Assembly: GCF_002933815.1 (NCBI RefSeq) | Contig: NZ_BEYR01000001.1 | Coordinates: 62,001-126,000 of the forward strand | Source of the DNA: Sphingobacterium sp. HMA12 | GTDB lineage: Bacteria > Bacteroidota > Bacteroidia > Sphingobacteriales > Sphingobacteriaceae | DNA: 64,000 bases | Direction of reading: 5' to 3' | Shown here: positions 54,582 through 62,490 of the stretch, one piece after another | Position numbering within the stretch: the first letter of the stretch is position 1 | Layout: every line of letters starts with the position of its first letter | Translations under genes and position numbers: made by a program | Notes under the pieces: generated by a model | Database searches by the model: none | What the model was told of the DNA's origin: nothing | Seen by the model: the letters and a program-made list of their open reading frames with translations, nothing else

Positions 54582-55349
54582 ATGCCTTGGAATCCAGATG
54601 TATATAATCAGTTTAAAGACATTCGTTTCAAACCTTTTTTTGATTTATCCGAACTAATAGTTTCGGAAGTAAAGATGAGAGCCGTTGACCTCGGATGCGG
54701 AACAGGCGAGCAAACGGCTATTTTGAGCGATAAATTCCCCCATGCGACATTTCTTGGAATAGATTCTTCTCCAGAAATGTTATTGGCCAGTAGTAAACTT
54801 GAAAATGAACGTCTAAAGTTTGAGAACAGCAATGTTGAAAATTTTTTGGAAACAACGGGTTCATGGGATCTCATCTTCAGTAATGCGGCGTTGCAATGGT
54901 TGAACGACCATCGTGTACTTTTTCCCAGGCTTATTTCCAAATTGAGCCAGGGCGGACAGCTGGCTGTCCAAATGCCTTACCAACCTGGAAATGTATTAAA
55001 TAAAATTCTGTTTGAGATGGCTGAGGAAGAGCCTTATCGAAGTTATTTAGCTGGTTGGAATAGACCTTCATCAGTACTAAGTATTGATGAATATGCAGCG
55101 ATTTTGTTTGATTCGGGCTTGAAAGATTTGGATCTGTCTCTTCGTGTATATCCAATTATTGCAGCAGAATCGGATATGCTTTATGACTTTATTTCTGGAT
55201 CGGCATTGATTCCTTATATCGAACGATTGGACGAGGATAAGCGCCCCGAATTCATTAGCGATTTTAAAATGCGGATAAAGCTGTTCTTTTCGAGATTTCC
55301 GGCAATTTATGCTTTTAAACGTATTCTATTGTATGGACGGAAGGTGTAA
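54582..55349 (+). CDS. tam: SAM methyltransferase, trans-aconitate 2-methyltransferase-like
   Basis: A 255-residue class I methyltransferase. The opening PWNPDVYNQF is the Tam-type N-terminus, motif I is AVDLGCGTGEQTAILSD (about 37-53), and DLIFSNAALQWLNDH is the family-typical post-II motif. The E. coli homologue methylates trans-aconitate, an aconitase inhibitor. Substrate identity here rests on similarity alone. Confidence 0.82.
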   Translation: MPWNPDVYNQFKDIRFKPFFDLSELIVSEVKMRAVDLGCGTGEQTAILSDKFPHATFLGIDSSPEMLLASSKLENERLKFENSNVENFLETTGSWDLIFSNAALQWLNDHRVLFPRLISKLSQGGQLAVQMPYQPGNVLNKILFEMAEEEPYRSYLAGWNRPSSVLSIDEYAAILFDSGLKDLDLSLRVYPIIAAESDMLYDFISGSALIPYIERLDEDKRPEFISDFKMRIKLFFSRFPAIYAFKRILLYGRKV

Positions 55350-55360
55350 AAATAAAGCTT

Positions 55361-55837
55361 TTAAATACTAATTAAGTCTGACCAGGTGGCTTGAGCCACC
55401 CGCGCCAGGTCGTTAGGGTTTAATATCATCTGAAGGCCCCTTTTTCCTGCACTTACAGAAATTTCATTTTCTAACTGAGCGGCTTCTTCAATAAATGTTG
55501 GAAATAATTTCTTCATACCAATGGGGGAGCAGCCACCACGAATATAGCCCGTTACAGTAAGCAGATCCTTCATGGGGAGCATTTCGCAATTCTTATTATT
55601 GGCGGCTTTTGCGATCTTTTTTAAATCAAGCTGAGCATTTCCCGGAATTACGGCAACAATATAAGGGTCTTTATTTCCTTTTAACACCAGCGTTTTATAA
55701 AGTGTTTCGGGGGATAGACCCAAGGACAACGCCACATGATCAGCACTTACATCGTGATCATCAACTTCATATTCTCTTAAACTATATTTTACTTTTGCCG
55801 TATCCAAAAGGCGGACGGCATTTGTTTTATGTGACAT
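55361..55837 (-). CDS. ybaK: Cys-tRNA(Pro) deacylase (YbaK/EbsC family)
   Basis: A 158-residue protein with the INS-related fold. LKGNKDPYIVAVIPGNAQLDLKK holds the conserved Lys, and TGYIRGGCSPIGMKKLFPTFI is the YbaK GGxSPxG motif region. It removes Cys mis-attached to tRNA-Pro. It is placed 8 bp downstream of the PolX/PHP gene and is probably co-transcribed with it. Confidence 0.92.
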   Translation of the reverse strand: MSHKTNAVRLLDTAKVKYSLREYEVDDHDVSADHVALSLGLSPETLYKTLVLKGNKDPYIVAVIPGNAQLDLKKIAKAANNKNCEMLPMKDLLTVTGYIRGGCSPIGMKKLFPTFIEEAAQLENEISVSAGKRGLQMILNPNDLARVAQATWSDLISI

Positions 55838-55845
55838 GACAATCT

Positions 55846-57513
55846 TTAAACGCTTTTGCGATTTGTAAAATAGTGTGTAATCTCTGCCAACGTATATGTA
55901 TTAAGGCAATTTTTTGCTTCAAGTCCACCTTTTTGTGCAACAAAAATACCATACTGCATATCCAGTAGTCCTTCAGTGCGGTGGGCGTCGGGGTTGATCG
56001 ATAGCAATACACCCTTTTCCACGGCATAACGATGCCATCTCCAATCTAAATCCAGCCTTAAAGGGTTCGCATTAATTTCAATGACGACCTGATTGGCGGC
56101 GCAGGCATCAATTATCTTTTTATAATCGAGCGGATAACCCGATCTACTCAATAAAAGACGACCTGTTGGATGCCCTAAAATTGTCGTATATGGGTTTTCA
56201 ATTGCTTTAATCAGTCTGGTGGTTGCTTTTTCTTTATCCATCTTTAAGTTGGAATGGACAGAGGCCACAACAAAGTCAAATTTCGCCAATACCTCGTCGG
56301 GATAGTCCAGTGATCCGTCACTTAAGATATCGGATTCTATTCCTTTAAAAATTCTAAAAGGTGCCAGCTTTTCATTTAAGGAAGCAATTTCCTTCCATTG
56401 TTCTTCCAATCTTTCGATGGAAAGGCCATTTGCATAGACGGCAGTTCGTGAGTGATCACATATTCCAAGATATTCAAGACCTAATGTATCTTTACATTGA
56501 AGAGCCATTTGTTCTAAACTATGTACACCATCACTATAGCTTGAGTGATTGTGTAGCGTTCCCTTAAGGTCTTTAAATTGTACTAATTGAGGTAGGGTAT
56601 GATTCTGAGCGCGTTCAATTTCGTCGAGACCTTCACGTAATTCCGGTTCAATATAATCGAGTCTTAAATTGCGATAAATAGCTTCTTCACTGGAAAGTGA
56701 AGGTAGATCAGAAAGAATATTGTACAAAAGATCCAAATGCACAGTGGAACCTGTACTGAGAATGAGGTCACGATAGAAATCATTGATATTCGTGCTGAAA
56801 ACCTTGAATGTAAAACCGAATTCATCTGTGATTTCTAAGGAATTTTCTGTTTTCTCTACCAATGTGTAATTACCCAGAAATTTTTCTACGGATTCAATGC
56901 TTTCAGAAATGAGAAGATCTACTGTACTTAATACTTCGCACTTTCTTCTAAAATCTCCGGTAAAAGATAAGAGCGAAGAAGGAAAGTGTGTTTTTAGAGC
57001 AGTGTAAAATGCATCGGCTTGAGACAATACTTTGGCATACAGAAACCATCCTTGATTCGATATGGAAAATTCAATGGATTTTTTTATCTCTTCTTGGGTT
57101 TTTAATCCAAATCCTTTGGCTTCAACAAGACGGTTTTCATTACAGGCATACAGTAGTTCACCAACACTTTCTATCCCTATGTCTTGCCAGATAATCTGCA
57201 CCTTTTTGGGCCCCAGACCTTTTATGTTTAGCATTTCAACAACCCCTGATGGTGTATTTGCCAATAACTCATCGAGCTCCTTGAACGTACCTGATTGTGC
57301 CACCTCTTTTGCTTTTTCGGCTGTACTTTTTCCTATGCCCTGTTGTGCGCTCAATTCTTCAAGCGAGGCCTCATCGATACGAAAAGGTAATTTGTCCAAT
57401 TTAAAAGATGCACTAGCCATTGCCTTTGTCCGGAATGGGTTTTCGTTGTGAAGTTCCATTAATTGGCTGCACAGCTTAAAAATTTTAGAGATCGCTTTAT
57501 TGTCCATCATCAT
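55846..57513 (-). CDS. PolX-like protein: HhH, degenerate polymerase and PHP domains
   Basis: A 555-residue protein. Helix-hairpin-helix DNA-binding region about 1-140 (LNIKGLGPKKVQIIW). The polymerase-beta-like nucleotidyltransferase region (about 155-290) has FTGDFRRKCEVLSTVDLLIS where active PolX has a D-x-D pair: the first Asp is Thr197, and the third Asp region reads GFTFKVFS with no Asp. The C-terminal PHP domain is intact (TLHNHSSYSDG, GICDHSRTAVYA, VVASVHSNL, GHPTGRLL, NPDAHRTEGLL). It probably retains exonuclease or phosphoesterase but not polymerase activity. Confidence 0.87.
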   Translation of the reverse strand: MMMDNKAISKIFKLCSQLMELHNENPFRTKAMASASFKLDKLPFRIDEASLEELSAQQGIGKSTAEKAKEVAQSGTFKELDELLANTPSGVVEMLNIKGLGPKKVQIIWQDIGIESVGELLYACNENRLVEAKGFGLKTQEEIKKSIEFSISNQGWFLYAKVLSQADAFYTALKTHFPSSLLSFTGDFRRKCEVLSTVDLLISESIESVEKFLGNYTLVEKTENSLEITDEFGFTFKVFSTNINDFYRDLILSTGSTVHLDLLYNILSDLPSLSSEEAIYRNLRLDYIEPELREGLDEIERAQNHTLPQLVQFKDLKGTLHNHSSYSDGVHSLEQMALQCKDTLGLEYLGICDHSRTAVYANGLSIERLEEQWKEIASLNEKLAPFRIFKGIESDILSDGSLDYPDEVLAKFDFVVASVHSNLKMDKEKATTRLIKAIENPYTTILGHPTGRLLLSRSGYPLDYKKIIDACAANQVVIEINANPLRLDLDWRWHRYAVEKGVLLSINPDAHRTEGLLDMQYGIFVAQKGGLEAKNCLNTYTLAEITHYFTNRKSV

Positions 57514-57663
57514 GGTGAGTTGTTAGGCTACAAATATCCTAAATTTTGAGGCAAATTACCAACGAAGTAGACAATATAATCCCGTTAAATAATGTGAAAA
57601 AGCTATTTCTGATTAGAATAAAACCTTGTTTTATTAAATTAACAACAAAGTGACAAATGAATA

Positions 57664-57694
57664 TCTGTATAACCGTGCATTTTGGCTAAGTTTG
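57664..57694 (+). promoter_or_regulatory. Candidate promoter of the FemAB-like gene
   Basis: TCTG (57664-57667), 19 bp, then TAAGTTTG (57687-57694), an exact TAnnTTTG match about 70 bp before the start codon. The rest of the 250-bp gap 57514-57763 is AT-rich with no gene. Confidence 0.45.
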
Positions 57695-57763
57695 TCGTTT
57701 TTGGGTGTTGAAATCGATAGAGATATTGTGTTTTTTGAAATATCCGATAACAATTAGCGTGTT

Positions 57764-58888
57764 ATGATAGCAGATATAAGTGACAAAGAGGTCAGTGACC
57801 TTTACAAGACAGGTATTATTCAACAGACTGCATATTGGTCTGCCGTGAAAAAGATGCAGGGGATAGCCTCGAAAGCGTTTAATTTCAAATCTAAACGTTC
57901 GGATCTTTATATAGGAGTCGAAGACGATGCTTACTTTGTGGGAGATTTATTGCTCATAATCCAGACGATCGATCACGAACACAGCATAGCTTATGTACCC
58001 TATGGGCCTGAAATAGAACCATCGGAAGAAAACCAAGGCCATTTTTTAGAGCAACTCTCCGAGAGCTTACGCTGCTATCTACCTCAAAACTGTATTATGA
58101 TACGTTATGATTTATCCTGGGAATCACATTGGGCGAAAGATGACGATTGTTATGACCTTTATGGAAATTGGTTGGGTGTTCCAGAAAAACGGATTCAGGA
58201 AATGCGCTTTAATTTTAATACGGAACATTGGAATTTTCATAAGGCAAATACGGACATTCTCCCTTCTAATACCATTTTTATGAACCTTAGGGGCGAAGAG
58301 GATTATTTGTTGGCCAATATGAAATCAAAAACGCGATATAATATTAATTTGGCGCAAAGGAAAGGTGTAAAGGTGCGTTCCCTTGGCTTGGAAAGTCTGC
58401 AGATCTGGTATGAATTATATCGGCAAACAGCTGCTCGAAATAACTTTTTCTTACACGATATCAACTATTTTAAGATTGTGCTTTCAGCAAGAGCAAACGA
58501 TACATTATCACCAGCGGACGTTTACCTGTTGGTTGCGGAGGTAGAAAATCAACCTTTAGCGGCAATGTTTCTCGTCATAGCGGCAAATCGGGGAACCTAT
58601 TTATATGGGGCATCGGCTTCCGAAAATCGTAATTATATGGCCACCTATGCTTTGCAATGGCGTGCGATGCAGCTTGCAAAGGAAAAAGGGTGTTCCGAAT
58701 ATGATTTCTTTGGTGTATCTCCCCAGGCTGATCCATCACATCCCTTATATGGCCTTTATAGATTTAAAACCGGATTTGGAGGTGAAATCTATCATCGTAT
58801 GGGCTGTTGGGATTATCCCTTAAACAATGAAAAGTATAGATATTACGCGTCCATGGAGTTTAAGAACCAAAGTTATCACTTGAGCTAA
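57764..58888 (+). CDS. FemAB-family aminoacyltransferase-like protein (GNAT fold)
   Basis: A 374-residue cytoplasmic protein with two GNAT-like halves. KSKTRYNINLAQRKGVKVR is the typical FemA/B/X region, and SEYDFFGVSPQADPSHPLYGLYRFKTGFGGE is a strong signature of peptidoglycan-bridge FemX-type enzymes, which use aminoacyl-tRNA to add residues to the peptidoglycan stem or other acceptors. Bacteroidota with directly cross-linked peptidoglycan also encode such proteins, and their acceptor is not known. Single gene, converging on the Omp85 gene with only 3 bp between stops. Confidence 0.85.
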   Translation: MIADISDKEVSDLYKTGIIQQTAYWSAVKKMQGIASKAFNFKSKRSDLYIGVEDDAYFVGDLLLIIQTIDHEHSIAYVPYGPEIEPSEENQGHFLEQLSESLRCYLPQNCIMIRYDLSWESHWAKDDDCYDLYGNWLGVPEKRIQEMRFNFNTEHWNFHKANTDILPSNTIFMNLRGEEDYLLANMKSKTRYNINLAQRKGVKVRSLGLESLQIWYELYRQTAARNNFFLHDINYFKIVLSARANDTLSPADVYLLVAEVENQPLAAMFLVIAANRGTYLYGASASENRNYMATYALQWRAMQLAKEKGCSEYDFFGVSPQADPSHPLYGLYRFKTGFGGEIYHRMGCWDYPLNNEKYRYYASMEFKNQSYHLS

Positions 58889-58891
58889 GTA

Positions 58892-60148
58892 TTAAAATAC
58901 TTCGCCCAAAGTCAGTCTTACACCACGGTGATTCGTACTAATCCCGTAGTCAATGCCGATATTGGTGCCTGAATTCTTATTAAATTTAATTCGGGCACCT
59001 GCACCTGTACCAATATTCCAGTCTGCAAACATACTGTTTTTTGGGCCGTTCACGGTCGTGAAATTCATAAAAGCAACAAAACCAAACAACCCATTTCTAC
59101 TGATGTCACGACGGTATTCTGTTTCCAGATAATACAATGATTTACCTCGGAATCGACTTACTGGAAAACCTCTTCCAGAACTATTGTAGGGATCCCAGCC
59201 CAAATTAGGTAAATCAAGATAGGGCGCTTTACTATTAAAAACAGTCCAGAAAAAACTACGTACAGCAATCATATTCTGCTTGTTGGGATCCTGGGTCAAT
59301 CGGTGATATCTTCTGATTTCGAGAAATAAGGATTCCCAATTCTGATCACTCCCCATAAAAACCGGATTTACGCGAAATTGTAAATTGGCATAATTGCCGG
59401 ACCAAGTATTAATAGAATTCGCACGCGTATCATAAATGAGATTGAGACTCAGTCCTGAAGAAACAGTATGATCTTTTAAATCCGTGCCATAGGGATAGGA
59501 GGTGTATTCTGCAAGCGGAATATCACCGGTGGATTTGATGTTCATTCGATAATCCAGGTCATAACCAATCCCCATAAACAGTCCCCCATGTATTCTTTTC
59601 AAGGCGTGTTGATATAACCTAAAATAGCTATAGTCCAAATTGATCTGCTGGTCCCCATGATGTTCTTTTCCGATTCCCCAGGTTTCATGCGGGTATTTTA
59701 ATAGCCTGATATCACCATCAATCACCCAGGTATTATCTTTTAGCCAGACATAGGAACGGATAGGGAGACCAAATCGCTTTCCAAAATTCGTGTAGGGCGT
59801 GAAAGTGACTTTCGACATATAGGTGCTCTTACGTTCACCCAGGTAGAATCCGGCTGTGGTACTTGTGATCAGCGCATGTCCACCTCCCGGAACGTTTGTT
59901 GAAAACGGCAAAAAAGAAAAGTAAAACTTTTTTCCTGTGCTATCGACCGACTGCGGTGGTTTTATCTTAAGGATTGCTTTTCCAATATCGATCAGGTCGC
60001 GCTGTTTACTTGTATCTGCAACATGTTTTGTAATTTCTATTTCATTGACTGGTCGCTGTGCGTATAATTTAGATTGGTATATCACCAACGAAACCATCAA
60101 AAGGGTGAAAATAGTATAGGAAGTATATTGTCTGTCGTAGTGTGCCAT
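58892..60148 (-). CDS. Omp85/BamA-like outer membrane barrel protein (surface antigen D15)
   Basis: A 418-residue protein; ATG 60148 gives a signal peptide (hydrophobic about 12-26), whereas the longer form from 60199 has none near its start. No POTRA repeats are seen; the body is beta-rich, and FRGKSLYYLETEYRRDISRNGLFGFVAF plus the end NIGIDYGISTNHRGVRLTLGEVF match the Omp85 C-terminal barrel. It is a short form of about half BamA length. Role (assembly or transport) unknown; it is a single gene. Confidence 0.83.
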   Translation of the reverse strand: MAHYDRQYTSYTIFTLLMVSLVIYQSKLYAQRPVNEIEITKHVADTSKQRDLIDIGKAILKIKPPQSVDSTGKKFYFSFLPFSTNVPGGGHALITSTTAGFYLGERKSTYMSKVTFTPYTNFGKRFGLPIRSYVWLKDNTWVIDGDIRLLKYPHETWGIGKEHHGDQQINLDYSYFRLYQHALKRIHGGLFMGIGYDLDYRMNIKSTGDIPLAEYTSYPYGTDLKDHTVSSGLSLNLIYDTRANSINTWSGNYANLQFRVNPVFMGSDQNWESLFLEIRRYHRLTQDPNKQNMIAVRSFFWTVFNSKAPYLDLPNLGWDPYNSSGRGFPVSRFRGKSLYYLETEYRRDISRNGLFGFVAFMNFTTVNGPKNSMFADWNIGTGAGARIKFNKNSGTNIGIDYGISTNHRGVRLTLGEVF

Positions 60149-60436
60149 GAAAGCATGCAATCTAAGAGGAATTGGACAGAATTGCAATATTCTGTCCAAT
60201 AAATTATTCTTTCTGTAGAGTTTTACCGATATGTCGGCAAAACCGAATTTTTATTCACCTATAAAAAAACGGCATTTACCGATTTTAATGTAATGTTAAT
60301 CTAAATGTAATGGAATCAACACATGAGTTGTCTTAAATTTGAATCAGAAAATAAACGAAAAAAAAGCGCAACAAATTTAGGTTGTGTGCGACTAGAGAAT
60401 AAGAAAATATACTAATACATTATAAATAGAAAATAT

Positions 60437-60865
60437 ATGAAAACTTTAGTAAAAACATTTGTGGCAACAGCAATGATAGCAATCTCCACGTGCTCAATGG
60501 CTTCGGTTAAACCGGAAGAACGAAATTTAATCACAGCTGATTTGGCTATTGACGAATACGTGGGTGCAATGACAGAGGGTCAAGTCGCGAACTTAGATAA
60601 ATTATTTACCGCTGATTTTAATCAAAAAATATGTGGTAAACGAGATTTAAATCATGGCCGTTCGGAGATGATTGAGTTCTTGAAAAAACAGAAAGGAATA
60701 AAAATGAATTGCAAAACGACAACACAGATCGTTGAAGAACTACCAGATTATGCTATTGCGAAGGTGACTATGCAATTTGATGGTTTCTCTAAGACAGATT
60801 TAATTACACTTGTGAAGGAAAATGGCGCTTGGAAAGTTTCTAAATCGGTCAATTCTTACAAATAG
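60437..60865 (+). CDS. Secreted NTF2-like protein
   Basis: A 142-residue protein with a signal peptide (ending CSMAS) and an NTF2/lumazine-binding-like fold: DEYVGAMTEGQVANLDKLFTADF followed by a beta sheet (YAIAKVTMQFDG, TDLITLVKENGAWKVSKSVN). These proteins bind small ligands or hydrolyse them; no catalytic set can be named. A perfect terminator follows 58 bp downstream. Confidence 0.82.
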   Translation: MKTLVKTFVATAMIAISTCSMASVKPEERNLITADLAIDEYVGAMTEGQVANLDKLFTADFNQKICGKRDLNHGRSEMIEFLKKQKGIKMNCKTTTQIVEELPDYAIAKVTMQFDGFSKTDLITLVKENGAWKVSKSVNSYK

Positions 60866-60923
60866 GCAATCATTGTCAAAAATTGAAACGATTCCTGGAG
60901 GAATGAAGAAGTTATAAAATAAC

Positions 60924-60954
60924 AAGAGAGGCTACTTTTAAAGTAGCCTCTCTT
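60924..60954 (+). terminator. Intrinsic terminator
   Basis: AAGAGAGGCTACTT (60924-60937) and AAGTAGCCTCTCTT (60941-60954) form a perfect 14-bp stem with a 3-nt loop. It ends the NTF2-like gene and, read leftwards, the convergent tRNA. Confidence 0.9.
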
Positions 60955-60959
60955 TCTTG

Positions 60960-61033
60960 TGGAGCATATCAGATTCGAACTGATCACCTCTTCGCTGCCA
61001 GCGAAGCGCTCTAGCCAAATGAGCTAATGCCCC
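60960..61033 (-). tRNA. tRNA-Ala, anticodon GGC
   Basis: On the minus strand the acceptor stem GGGGCAT pairs with ATGCTCC and contains the G3-U70 pair that identifies alanine tRNAs. The D arm is TTAGCTC, the anticodon stem CTTCG/CGAAG holds loop CTGGCAG with anticodon GGC, and the T arm is ATCAGTTCGAATCTGAT. Discriminator A; CCA is not encoded. A normal 74-nt tRNA. Confidence 0.97.
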
Positions 61034-61109
61034 TGCTTTTTTCTGCCGCTAAGATAATACCTTTTTTGTAAAAACAAAATTGCTTTTTTATTTTTTTAAG
61101 CATTATTAT

Positions 61110-61859
61110 TTATTGCTTATCGGTAAGCAATTCTTCGGTACGTTTTATCTGTTGATTATCCCTCCATTCATCATGTCCGGGAATAACCATTTTTATCTGC
61201 GGATACTTCGCCGACAATCTTGCCAATGCCGGCTTCCAGGCTTTAACATCACCATCACCGATAAATCCTAAGTTTTTGGCTTCTGAACTTTTAATGAAGC
61301 AACCCCCATCCAGAATCTGATAGTCAGGAAACCAGACAACGACATTGTCCAGTGAATGTCCCGCTCCAAAAAAGTTCAAAACGAAGGACTGACCACCGAT
61401 CTTATAGGTATTATTGATCTTAACGAGATGTGTAGCCTGGGCTTTATTATTTTCCTTTAGCAGGTCGTTGGTCATTTTTGTTGCATAAGTTGGAATTCCG
61501 ATCCGATTATAATATGCAAATCCTCCCGCACGGTCCTCGTGCCAATGTGTTGCATATACCGCAATGACAGGAAGCTGATGCTTTTGTTTAATACTGTCCA
61601 AAAGCGGCTGATATTGCGTGGAATCCCAAGGCGTATCAAATAGAATAACACCTTTCTTGGTGATTAAGTAGACCGCATTTGCAGCATATTTGGTACCTTC
61701 AAAAGTATTGTAAGTCGTATAAAGATAAAGGTGTGAGTTGATCTTCTCAATGGATAAAGGCCTTTCCTGCGCCCGTAAAGATGAGAATACACAGAAAGAA
61801 AGACCAAAAAGTAGTGTAACTACTTTTGCGGAGAAGAAAGGGAATGTATTTTTAAACAT
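61110..61859 (-). CDS. Subclass B1 metallo-beta-lactamase
   Basis: A 249-residue exported protein (signal peptide ending SSLRAQ). Zinc ligands of subclass B1 are all visible: ATHWHEDRAGG (H-x-H-x-D, Asp then Arg), FGAGHSLDNVVV (third His), LDGGCFIKS (the Cys of site 2) and VIPGHDEWRD (final His). B1 enzymes hydrolyse most beta-lactams including carbapenems; sphingobacteria are known to carry such chromosomal enzymes. It has no insertion-sequence or integron context; it lies between a tRNA gene and a cupin gene of the same strand. Confidence 0.95.
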   Translation of the reverse strand: MFKNTFPFFSAKVVTLLFGLSFCVFSSLRAQERPLSIEKINSHLYLYTTYNTFEGTKYAANAVYLITKKGVILFDTPWDSTQYQPLLDSIKQKHQLPVIAVYATHWHEDRAGGFAYYNRIGIPTYATKMTNDLLKENNKAQATHLVKINNTYKIGGQSFVLNFFGAGHSLDNVVVWFPDYQILDGGCFIKSSEAKNLGFIGDGDVKAWKPALARLSAKYPQIKMVIPGHDEWRDNQQIKRTEELLTDKQ

Positions 61860-61925
61860 AAGTAAATAAACGATTGTAGAGGATTAATATTGTATTGTTT
61901 TTCCTGATTAAATCTTTTTTATTGG

Positions 61926-62264
61926 CTACAACGACCTAATGAAATCTTCTCGATGTGGCGTGAAAGAATCTATCAATTCGCCTTCTTCAAGGCATTCGCA
62001 GCCGTGGATTAAATCAGGATAGATAATACAGGAGTCACCTTCGCTTAAGATCTCATCTGTGCCATCAATGTGGTACCTGAACTTTCCGGCGTTTACATAA
62101 GATATTTGTGTATGTGGGTGTTGGTGTAAGGCACCGACCGCGCCTTTTTTAAAATGTACTTTCATTAACATCAATTCCTTGTTATAGACCAATATCTTAC
62201 GTTGTACACCATCGCCTAGATCCGTCCAACCCTGCGCATTATCATGTAGGAATATCTCACTCAT
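61926..62264 (-). CDS. Cupin-domain protein
   Basis: A 112-residue single-domain cupin. The first cupin motif is in GALHQHPHTQISYVNAGKF and the second in GDSCIIYPDLIHGCECLEEGEL, with metal-binding His residues. It could be a small dioxygenase, isomerase or metal-binding sensor. It precedes the beta-lactamase gene by 66 bp on the same strand, perhaps in one transcript. Confidence 0.87.
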   Translation of the reverse strand: MSEIFLHDNAQGWTDLGDGVQRKILVYNKELMLMKVHFKKGAVGALHQHPHTQISYVNAGKFRYHIDGTDEILSEGDSCIIYPDLIHGCECLEEGELIDSFTPHREDFIRSL

Positions 62265-62490
62265 TTTAATCGTTTATATTTGAAAAATTAATCAACTAAT
62301 CGCTATTGCCAATGATAGCAAATAAATATGACTTTTATGGCTCAACTTGAAAAAGTTGTTGAACAACATCTATCGTTAGAGAGAAAATAACCTCATTTGT
62401 CCGAGAAAAATTGGATAACATCTAACAACTGATCGGCAAAATGTTTGAAAAAACTGTTACTTTGTATCTGATCAAAGCGAATGCACAGGT

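Noticed and set aside
57062..57451. 129-codon plus-strand frame inside the PolX/PHP gene
   Set aside because: Antisense to conserved helix-hairpin-helix sequence; no independent support.
61110..62264. Beta-lactamase and cupin as a mobile resistance island at the tRNA gene
   Set aside because: No integrase, transposase, direct repeat of the tRNA end or base-composition shift could be seen.
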